Assembly (NCBI RefSeq): GCF_000787395.1
Contig: NZ_JRAA01000002.1
Location: 496,001-560,000, forward strand
Length of the DNA: 64,000 bases
DNA from: Solemya velum gill symbiont
GTDB taxonomy: Bacteria > Pseudomonadota > Gammaproteobacteria > Chromatiales > Chromatiaceae
Direction of reading: 5' to 3'
Shown: positions 35,795-42,901 of the stretch, one piece after another
How positions within the stretch are numbered: position 1 is the first letter of the stretch
Layout: every line of letters starts with the position of its first letter
Translations under genes and position numbers: made by a program
The notes under the pieces: model-generated
Database searches by the model: none
The model's input: the letters and a program-made list of their open reading frames with translations, nothing else
Told to the model about the DNA's origin: nothing

Positions 35795-37417
35795 TTAAAT
35801 GCTCCATGGTACTGCGCCGAAGGTTTCCATCAGGAAGAATTGTGCAATCGGATAGCCATAGCTGGCGACCAGGTAGACAATGATCAGTCCAACCCAGAAA
35901 CCAAAGCTGTTCATCAGGTGCGGCATACGCGCAATAGAATGAACCGGCTCTGCATATTCCACTTCAGGTACTGCTACTGCAACCTGGTTACCATGCGTCC
36001 TGTAAAGGTTGTAGACCAGCATCAAGGCAGATATCAAGAGGATCACACCACCGACGATCATTGCCATTTCAGGTATGATCCACTTCTCGACAAGCTCCGC
36101 ATCGTAGGGAGTTGAAGATATCCGGCGTGGTTGACCATCGAGACCCAACTGGTGCCACGGCAGTGTCAGGACCAGCATACCGATAAACCAGAGCCACAAT
36201 TGTTTCAAAGCCATACCGTTGGAGTGCAGCTCTTTTCCTGTCATCTTCGGCCACAGGTAATATGCGATAGCGAAGTACATGATGACAGTCGTACCACCAA
36301 AGATCAGGTGGAAGTGCCCGGTGACCCACTGGGTGTTATGTATCATGACATTCATTGAGTAACTTGCATTGATAACGCCACCGAAGCCACCGAATGTCAG
36401 CATCAGCATGGCAAGACCGGTTGCCAGCACCATCGGGTTATTCCACGGCAGTTTTCCTATCCATCCAAACAGTCCCTTGCCACCACGCAGACGTCCTGCG
36501 ATCTCCATCGATGCGATGATGGTAAATCCAGTAATCAGGGTTGGTACTGCAACCAGCATGGTTCCCGTCATGTGCAGAAATTTCCAGCCTGCTGCCTGGA
36601 ACGGGCCCATGTAGAGATGATGGAAACCGATAGGTACCGAGATCACCAGCAGCATGATAAATGCCAGGCGCCCCATCTGATCACTCAGGAGCTTGCCACC
36701 AGCCTGCTTCGGCATCAGCGTGTAGAAAGCAATGTATGCCGGAAACAACCAGAAGTAGACGATTGCATGCAGTGTCCAGGAAAACAGCGTACGTGCCAGA
36801 CCGACATCGACAGTATCGATCAGTCCGAGAGACCATGGAAGTAACTGGAACAGCACTTCAGCTGCAACACCCAGGCTGGTAAAAAGCCACATGATTGCAT
36901 TGGCAGTCGTACCGTACATGGCAAGAGGAATCGTCTCGCCAGGATTGGCTTTCTTCCACTTCATGGTCGACATGATCATCTCGAGGCACCATACCCAGGA
37001 CCCAACAACCAGCAGTACTGCACCAATATAGAATGTAGGGTGGGCTACCAGTGGTGGATAGAAGGTAAAGAGTACAAATGCATTGCCTGTCAGCAATGGC
37101 GCGGCGGCCATCAGTACACCGATGACTGCGAGATAGAAACCGAACCAGGCCAGCGGCTTGTTCCATAAAGGCTGCTTGAGGCTGGTGGTTGCCGTGTAAT
37201 AGCCATACCCCATGATCAGGAAGGTCGTCAGGACAAAACCCATCAACACACCGTGGGTTGAGACAGAGCCGAAATAGAGTTCCGGTGATTTAAGTGCAGG
37301 AACCAGGTCAATGCGTTCAACGACCTGGTAAACGCCAAGCAGGACAGCGGCTGCAAATGCAATGAAGCCTACCCACATGTTCGCTAATGCCAGGCCGGGA
37401 GCTTTGTAATCATTCAT
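35795..37417 (-). CDS. cbaA: Heme-copper oxidase subunit I, B-family (ba3-type)
   Basis: The 540-residue membrane protein has about thirteen hydrophobic segments and the histidine ligands of heme-copper oxidases: STHGVLMGF for the low-spin heme, FSWTLHAIVYFWLFPAYIAF with the CuB His and cross-linked Tyr, GFHHLYMGP for the other CuB ligands and TQWVTGHFHLIFGG for the heme pair. The His-His-Tyr positions and lack of the A-family D-channel residues point to the ba3 (B-family) group. Its start overlaps the stop of subunit II by one base (TAATG). ba3-type enzymes work at low oxygen. Confidence 0.9.
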   Translation of the reverse strand: MNDYKAPGLALANMWVGFIAFAAAVLLGVYQVVERIDLVPALKSPELYFGSVSTHGVLMGFVLTTFLIMGYGYYTATTSLKQPLWNKPLAWFGFYLAVIGVLMAAAPLLTGNAFVLFTFYPPLVAHPTFYIGAVLLVVGSWVWCLEMIMSTMKWKKANPGETIPLAMYGTTANAIMWLFTSLGVAAEVLFQLLPWSLGLIDTVDVGLARTLFSWTLHAIVYFWLFPAYIAFYTLMPKQAGGKLLSDQMGRLAFIMLLVISVPIGFHHLYMGPFQAAGWKFLHMTGTMLVAVPTLITGFTIIASMEIAGRLRGGKGLFGWIGKLPWNNPMVLATGLAMLMLTFGGFGGVINASYSMNVMIHNTQWVTGHFHLIFGGTTVIMYFAIAYYLWPKMTGKELHSNGMALKQLWLWFIGMLVLTLPWHQLGLDGQPRRISSTPYDAELVEKWIIPEMAMIVGGVILLISALMLVYNLYRTHGNQVAVAVPEVEYAEPVHSIARMPHLMNSFGFWVGLIIVYLVASYGYPIAQFFLMETFGAVPWSI

Positions 37418-37938
37418 TATTTTGCTCCTCCAGCTGATTTATCAACCACGGTCAGACGTGACCACATACTGTCATGGCCCAGACCGCAATACTCGTTACA
37501 AAGAAAAGAATACTTGCCAGCTGTAGGAAAACTGGTCGTAAATTCGGATACGTAACCGGGAACGATCATTGTAGCCGCGTTGGTGTATGGAGCATGAACC
37601 CCGTGCAGGACATCTGCACTCGCCATGCGGAATTTCACCGGGGTGTCAGTCGGCACCTCGATTTCCGGCGGAAAGAATCCGTAGCGGGCTGCAACCATGG
37701 TCACAGTCAGACTACCGTCCTCGTTCTGTTTCACGCCCAGGTTATCTTCGGCAAACTCTTCAGTAAGATGCAAACGCGTTGAATCTATCGTTTCCACGTT
37801 ACTGGGAGGATGAATATTACTGGAGAGCGCATAGAGGCCAAGAACAAAACCGACAAGCACCGCGAGAAAAAGTGACATCCACACCCAGCGTCGCTCGAGC
37901 GGATCTTCACATAAAGTTTTTAATGGATCTTGCATCAT
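37417..37938 (-). CDS. cbaB: Cytochrome c oxidase subunit II, CuA-containing (ba3-type)
   Basis: The 173-residue protein has a single membrane anchor (about 19-41) and the binuclear CuA signature FLCNEYCGLGHDSMW near its C-terminus, with His earlier in DVLHGVHAPY. It takes electrons from cytochrome c and passes them to subunit I. It lies between the 50-residue subunit and subunit I; the one-base overlap with the latter indicates coupled translation. Confidence 0.92.
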   Translation of the reverse strand: MMQDPLKTLCEDPLERRWVWMSLFLAVLVGFVLGLYALSSNIHPPSNVETIDSTRLHLTEEFAEDNLGVKQNEDGSLTVTMVAARYGFFPPEIEVPTDTPVKFRMASADVLHGVHAPYTNAATMIVPGYVSEFTTSFPTAGKYSFLCNEYCGLGHDSMWSRLTVVDKSAGGAK

Positions 37939-37945
37939 TCTCTCC

Positions 37946-38098
37946 TCAGCTCACCGGGCCATGCATCAGGAACCGACCGAAAAACATCATGGCCCATCCA
38001 AAAGCCATAATCAGCGCAAATACAAGGAGAAGTGCATAGGTTCCTTTTGGAGAACCATGCAGGATCTTCTCTTCTTCCTCAGGAGTAAGTTGACTCAT
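37946..38098 (-). CDS. 50-residue oxidase subunit (subunit IIa / CbaD-like), first gene of the ba3 operon
   Basis: This short gene reads MSQLTPEEEEKILHG followed by a single hydrophobic helix (ALLLVFALIMAFGWAMMFFG) and ends MHGPVS. Its ATG at 38098 has a GAGGTGAGAAGA ribosome binding site, and the stop lies 7 bases before the subunit II start. Small single-helix subunits of this kind (subunit IIa) complete ba3-type oxidases. It is too short for most gene callers and could easily be missed. The 280 bases to its right (38099-38378) hold no gene. Confidence 0.8.
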   Translation of the reverse strand: MSQLTPEEEEKILHGSPKGTYALLLVFALIMAFGWAMMFFGRFLMHGPVS

Positions 38099-38378
38099 TC
38101 TTCTCACCTCAAACAAAACAAGTGGACAGGTGTACCGTCTACATAAAGCAGGCAGTCCTGGAAAATGGGTTATATATTGGGTAAATCTTTGCTTGCTTCC
38201 TCAGCATCCTCAATTATTGTTGTTATTGATTTTCATTTCTGTTTGAGAAAGTATTCCAGACATATCTTTTCACTGCAAGTGGTACCACAACGAGAGATTT
38301 TTTTCAGGACAATTATTTGGACGGTAGCGCTTTTATCGGCAAGATATATTTGATCTTCCTGATTTTGAAGTAGAATTA

Positions 38379-38427
38379 TTGATCTATATCAATTTTCTTG
38401 CAGCCCCACTGAACTAGTATTAATTTG
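38379..38427 (+). promoter_or_regulatory. FNR/Anr-type promoter of the HAO-like gene
   Basis: TTGATCTATATCAA (38379-38392) is a perfect FNR box (TTGAT-N4-ATCAA). The -10-like TAGTAT at 38415-38420 would place transcription at about 38427, exactly 41.5 bases from the box centre, the classic class II geometry. This predicts activation of the octaheme cytochrome gene when oxygen is low. Confidence 0.8.
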
Positions 38428-38473
38428 CGTTTTTTCAATTCGCCCATAAGAAAGTTTCGAGGAGTGTACTAAA

Positions 38474-39868
38474 ATGAAAAAATTAATAAGTGTCGCTCTT
38501 TTCGGTCTTGCTTTTCTGTTTGCCAATAGCTCCATGGCATCAGTTAAAGAAGCTCCTAAAGAGATGTCTGCAGAGACAAAAGAGTGTGTCAAGTGTCACC
38601 AGAAAAATAACCCGGGAATCGTTCAGCAGTGGGGTCGCAGTAAACACTACGGCGCCAACGTAGGCTGTTATGAATGCCACCAGGCCGATAAAGGTGACGT
38701 GGATGCATACGTCCATGATGACAAGAAAGTAAAGAAAAACATTTCTATCATCGTTTCACCGAAAGACTGTGCAAACTGCCACGAAAAGGCAGCACACGAA
38801 ATGACCACCTCGCGCCATGCGAAGGCCGGTCACATCATCGATTCGCTTGATAACCTGCTCGCTGAAGTAGTTGAAGGCAATCGTGGCATGGTCACCCCGG
38901 GTTTCCCCAATGGTAACTCTGCTGCGGCAGTCAATGGTTGCTGGCAGTGCCACGGTTCAAAAGTTGTCGTCCTGGAAGACGGTGCGCTTGATCCGGCTAC
39001 ATGGCCTAACACAGGCATCGGTCGTATCAACCCCGATGGTTCAGAAGGCACCTGTAGCGCGTGTCACTCTCGCCACCAGTTCTCTACAGAACAGGCACGT
39101 AAACCAGATAACTGCGGCAAGTGTCACCTCGGCCCGGGTCATCCTCAGAAGGAGATCTACGAGGAGTCCAAGCACGGTATCGCTTTTAAAGCTTATGAAG
39201 ACGAGATGAACCTGGATAGCGCCAAGTGGGTCGTCGGTGTTGATTACACTGCTGCTCCTACCTGTGCAACCTGTCACATGGGCGCAACCCGCAAACAGGA
39301 ATCCACGCATAACGTCGGTGAGCGTATCAGTTGGACCAACCGTCCACCTATCTCGGTTCGTCCAGAAGTCATGGATGCCAAGATGGGTCTTGAGTCGCAA
39401 AACCTGAAATGGGATGAGCGTCGCAAGAACATGCAGGATGTCTGTTCAGCATGTCATACAGAAGAGTATGTTAATAATTTCTACATTCAGTACGACAGCC
39501 TCATTGAACTCTACAATGAGAAGTATGCAAAGCCTGGTAAAGCGCTCTATGGTGCAGCCAAGCCTCTGCTGAAGCCTGCCAAGTTCTCCAACAAGCTGGA
39601 TTGGATCTGGTTCGAGCTGTGGCATCATGAAGGCCGCCGTGCTCGTATGGCAGCATCAATGATGGCGCCTGACTATACGCACTGGCATGGTACCTACCAC
39701 CTTGCTCTACACTTCTATACCAAGATGGTTCCTGAGGTCGAGAAATTGATCAAGGAAGGCAAGGCGTCCAAAGACAAGGCCAAGAAGAAAGCTGCAAAGG
39801 CACTTCAGGCCAAGCTGGATGAAGTATTGAACTCAGAAAACCACAAGTGGTATCTGAATAAAAAATAA
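38474..39868 (+). CDS. Octaheme c-type cytochrome, hydroxylamine-oxidoreductase-like
   Basis: The 464-residue protein has a signal peptide and eight CxxCH motifs (CVKCH, CYECH, CANCH, CWQCH, CSACH, CGKCH, CATCH, CSACH), which is the heme count of octaheme HAO-type enzymes. A C-terminal block, MMAPDYTHWHGTYHLAL, resembles the HAO family. In ammonia oxidisers this family oxidises hydroxylamine; relatives in other bacteria reduce nitrite or hydroxylamine. Whether the catalytic cross-linking tyrosine of true HAO is present cannot be settled by eye. The FNR box upstream favours a reductive or detoxifying role at low oxygen. Confidence 0.85.
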   Translation: MKKLISVALFGLAFLFANSSMASVKEAPKEMSAETKECVKCHQKNNPGIVQQWGRSKHYGANVGCYECHQADKGDVDAYVHDDKKVKKNISIIVSPKDCANCHEKAAHEMTTSRHAKAGHIIDSLDNLLAEVVEGNRGMVTPGFPNGNSAAAVNGCWQCHGSKVVVLEDGALDPATWPNTGIGRINPDGSEGTCSACHSRHQFSTEQARKPDNCGKCHLGPGHPQKEIYEESKHGIAFKAYEDEMNLDSAKWVVGVDYTAAPTCATCHMGATRKQESTHNVGERISWTNRPPISVRPEVMDAKMGLESQNLKWDERRKNMQDVCSACHTEEYVNNFYIQYDSLIELYNEKYAKPGKALYGAAKPLLKPAKFSNKLDWIWFELWHHEGRRARMAASMMAPDYTHWHGTYHLALHFYTKMVPEVEKLIKEGKASKDKAKKKAAKALQAKLDEVLNSENHKWYLNKK

Positions 39869-39886
39869 TCAACGAGGAGTAATTTT

Positions 39887-39919
39887 CCCGGGCAATCTGG
39901 CGATTGCCCGGGTTTTTTT
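39887..39919 (+). terminator. Rho-independent terminator after the HAO-like gene
   Basis: CCCGGGCAATC-TGGC-GATTGCCCGGG is a perfect 11-bp stem followed by seven T residues. It lies between the octaheme gene and the TPR gene, so the latter is expressed by read-through or from its own promoter. Confidence 0.92.
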
Positions 39920-39948
39920 CACTCCATACCACACCCACAGGTGGAAAA

Positions 39949-40468
39949 ATGAAGAAAACCGTTTTATTAACGACTATCACATCCCTGTTGTTGCTTCTTG
40001 CATCTGCCTCCCTGGCATCTGAGGATGCTTCCAAATTGATAGCAGAAGGGAACAGGCTCTGGTCTGAAAACAAGGTTGAGGATGCAGAAGTCAGTTTCAA
40101 AAAAGCTATCGAAGCGGATCCTGACTCCCCCGAGGCTTACGGCAGGCTTGGTGCACTACTGATGGTTCAGAATCGTGGAGATGATGCCATCGCTGCATAC
40201 CAGGAGGCGATCACCAGGGATTCGGAAAATGCAAAATACTTTGCTGCCCTCCAGTATTGCTTACCTGCACAAGGGATATCATGCGATGGCAAAGGAGATG
40301 GTCGAACGCGCAATCGAACTTGACCCAAACATGAAAAACGCGAAAGACATCACAAAATATATCGATGCCAAAATGGAACGGATGGCAGAAGCATCTTCAG
40401 CACAAGAACATAAGAATGGAAATGACCCACATGCAAACGTGGTTCCTGCGCCCGCAGGAGAGAAGTAG
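39949..40468 (+). pseudogene. Exported TPR protein, interrupted by a frameshift
   Basis: From ATG 39949 the protein has a signal peptide (LLTTITSLLLLLASASLA) and tetratricopeptide repeats (FKKAIEADPDSPEAYGRLGA, then IAAYQEAITRDSENAKYFA). At about 40250-40256 the frame changes: AALQYCL continues in the first frame, while SIAYLHKGYHAMAKEM, the natural continuation, lies in the next one. Removal of one C in CCCTCCAG would restore AALSIAYLHKGY. The second frame runs to 40468. It sits beside the octaheme cytochrome and may help its assembly, which is inference. Confidence 0.75.
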
Positions 40469-40497
40469 ACAAGCCGGGAAGTTCTTTCACTGAAAAC

Positions 40498-40530
40498 TAA
40501 AAAGCCCTGCGCATGCGCAGGGCTTTTTTT
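40498..40530. terminator. Bidirectional terminator
   Basis: AGCCCTGCGC-AT-GCGCAGGGCT flanked by A- and T-runs separates the converging TPR (+) and DUF302 (-) genes. Confidence 0.92.
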
Positions 40531-40547
40531 ATGCCTTTAGATGACTA

Positions 40548-41039
40548 TCACTCAAATGAAACCATCTGCTTCATATCAGGCATGACCTGCCTCATAGCCA
40601 TGGCAACATCCCCACCAATCATATTTCCGACTGTTTCAAGATTCATCATTGAAACGTAGGTTTTACCATCTGCTTTCTGATAGATGGCAAAGGTACAGGG
40701 CATCATGGTTGCGAGGTATTTATTCTCGTCCTTTTTAAGCAGGTTCGCAGCAACGTCTACCTGGCACATCTTGATTGCCACGACAGGTCCCACATCAATC
40801 TTGACAATTTTTTTGAAGTTTTTCTGGAAATTGGCTTCCCACTTGGACGGTACCTTCCAGCCCAGAGATTTTGCTTTGGCCTTCATGTGGTCAATTGTTT
40901 CCTGAAAACCCAGCGGGCTCTCGATCTCTGTTACCAGCAAATTTTTTGCCTGTGTTTTAATAACAAACAGGGTTCCAGTTACGCCAATGGCAAGCGCAAC
41001 AATAAAAGCAACAAACGCACCACCTTTCTGATTTTTCAT
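40548..41039 (-). CDS. DUF302 family exported protein
   Basis: The 163-residue protein has an N-terminal membrane anchor (FVAFIVALAIGVTGTLFVI) and the DUF302 core: FQETIDHMKAKAKSLGWKVP, KIDVGPVVAIKMCQVDVAAN and MPCTFAIYQKADGKTYVSMM. Members are common in sulfur-oxidising bacteria and are thought to bind cofactors or volatile ligands; their function is not established. It converges on the TPR gene. Confidence 0.85.
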   Translation of the reverse strand: MKNQKGGAFVAFIVALAIGVTGTLFVIKTQAKNLLVTEIESPLGFQETIDHMKAKAKSLGWKVPSKWEANFQKNFKKIVKIDVGPVVAIKMCQVDVAANLLKKDENKYLATMMPCTFAIYQKADGKTYVSMMNLETVGNMIGGDVAMAMRQVMPDMKQMVSFE

Positions 41040-41166
41040 AAAATATCTCCAACCGAAGAATTGAGTTAATTCTTAATTATATTGATAAAAACAGGGTATT
41101 AAAGCCAGTGTAGGACATGGCAATATTGATGTCAAAGAGCCTTTAACATGGAAGTTTATGCATTTT

Positions 41167-41829
41167 TCAATGCGATAACAGCCGGATGTAACTGACTAGC
41201 GCTTCAACATCATTCCTGCTCAATATACCACGCCAGGCAGGCATGAATTTACCCTGCCCCTGCAGAATACTGCTAATGAGTTCACGATTATCCATGCGGT
41301 TTATCTCATTAGGATTGGTAAAGTCCATTGGCTCTATACCCATCAGTCGAGTCATGATGCCATCGCCCTCCCCCTCTTCACCATGGCATACGTAACAATA
41401 CTTCTGGTAGAGCTGCATGCCGACCTCAGGATCGCCCATCAAATCATGTTTGGCGCGGCTCAGAAAGCGTAAATATGCAATCAACGCCTTAACCTGAGAT
41501 TCATCGAAAACCTCTTTCCATTCCGGCATGGCTTCATTCAGCAGGTTATGGCGATCACGACCTGTAATGGTCTGGCGACCTTCACCAGTAATGATCTTGG
41601 TCAGAATTGTTTCGCTTCTGGAGCGTACAGTCGTTGTCAGGTCTGCAGGACTGATCTCCATTACCTTCGCAAGTGGACCTTCGCCTTTACCATCAACTCC
41701 ATGGCACAACTGGCAATAGGAAACATACAGGCGCTGACCCTCGTATGCCGCAGGGGGATTGGCCATGACATCAGGAAGATTCAGAGCCACAACAACAAGC
41801 AACACAATAGACTGGATAAGGCTTTTCAT
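41167..41829 (-). CDS. Diheme c-type cytochrome
   Basis: The start at 41829 (MKSLIQSIVLLVVVALNLPD) has an AGGTG ribosome binding site and yields 220 residues with a signal peptide. Heme motifs CQLCHG and CYVCHG mark two class I domains, each with a conserved Met (for example KFMPAWRG). It is probably an electron carrier in the periplasm. It is divergent from another diheme cytochrome at 42019. Confidence 0.85.
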   Translation of the reverse strand: MKSLIQSIVLLVVVALNLPDVMANPPAAYEGQRLYVSYCQLCHGVDGKGEGPLAKVMEISPADLTTTVRSRSETILTKIITGEGRQTITGRDRHNLLNEAMPEWKEVFDESQVKALIAYLRFLSRAKHDLMGDPEVGMQLYQKYCYVCHGEEGEGDGIMTRLMGIEPMDFTNPNEINRMDNRELISSILQGQGKFMPAWRGILSRNDVEALVSYIRLLSH

Positions 41830-42018
41830 AATTTTCACCTGTAACTGCTGCCAGATTCCCTGGTGGAATCCGGGCAATATGACTAACGACAAGGACGTAT
41901 CTGTATATTATAGTGACTTATCACAATAGCACCTGACGGGGAGATGCATGCGCGAACGATCAGCCATCACGATGAAAAACCAATCGGCATCATCTAACCA
42001 CGGAGAACCGGTAACATC

Positions 42019-42687
42019 ATGCAAGTTCTGACTCTCTTTGCAGCATTGATTATTGCCTTCCTCTCTTCCCGGGCTGGCGCTGTTGATCTTGAGAATGGCG
42101 AAGAGATCAATGAAGTCTGCGCAGCATGTCATGGAGAATATGGCCAGGGTGGGAAAAATGGCGAATACCCACGAATAGCCGGGCAGCCTGCCGGTTACAC
42201 GTATAAACAGCTAAAACGCTTCCAGGATCGCTCTCGACCGAATATGCCCATGGTCGAGCATGTCGACAAGCGCGAGCTGCCAGACTCGGATATAGAGGAT
42301 ATCTCTGTTTATCTGAGCAAGATCGTATTACCGACAAAACTGCCACCTGTTGATGAAACCGCTCCCGACTTCGATGCTTACCAGCGCCTGCTTCAAACCA
42401 AGAGACTTATGCAGATTGCCCGTGCAGAAGGAGATATCGAAAAAGGCAAGGTGCTTTACAAAAAGGAGTGCCGTTCCTGCCATGGCAAGGAGGGTGTCGG
42501 CAAACCAAAAGATAATGTTCCCATGCTTGCCGGTCAATACACCAACTACCTGTGGAGACAGGTTGATAAATACCTGGACGGAACCCTGATTCACGATGAA
42601 GATGAACCCGACAGTGAACTGCTGGCCGAATTTTCACGTGAGGATATCAGGGATATCTTTGCCTACCTCTCAATCGCTGATGACTGA
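42019..42687 (+). CDS. Diheme c-type cytochrome (c4-like)
   Basis: The 222-residue protein has a signal peptide (LTLFAALIIAFLSSRAGA) and two heme motifs, CAACHG and CRSCHG, in the repeated layout of cytochrome c4. The NMPMVEHVDKREL and IAGQPAGYTYKQLKRFQD blocks are typical. It should pass electrons to a terminal oxidase or reductase. The 190 bases before it are shared with the divergent cytochrome; they include GTGACTTATCAC, which is not a convincing FNR or CRP site. Confidence 0.87.
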   Translation: MQVLTLFAALIIAFLSSRAGAVDLENGEEINEVCAACHGEYGQGGKNGEYPRIAGQPAGYTYKQLKRFQDRSRPNMPMVEHVDKRELPDSDIEDISVYLSKIVLPTKLPPVDETAPDFDAYQRLLQTKRLMQIARAEGDIEKGKVLYKKECRSCHGKEGVGKPKDNVPMLAGQYTNYLWRQVDKYLDGTLIHDEDEPDSELLAEFSREDIRDIFAYLSIADD

Positions 42688-42901
42688 CACCTATCTGAAT
42701 GCCACATTTTTCAATCTGCCAGCCATTCCCGGAATTTCCGGATACCCAAGCATTAATACAGAAATACATTATTCTACTGGCTCATCAATCAATTACTCCA
42801 CGAACCAAACACAAAACAGGAATAAATATCGGGTGACAGAGATAGCATGGGAATCACTAATTGAGTAAACTGGATACAGTATTATCAGGAGGCGACATTT
42901 A

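Noticed and set aside
41908-41925. FNR/CRP-like site GTGACTTATCAC between the divergent cytochromes
   Set aside because: The spacing between half-sites is four bases where six are needed, so it is not a good match to either consensus.
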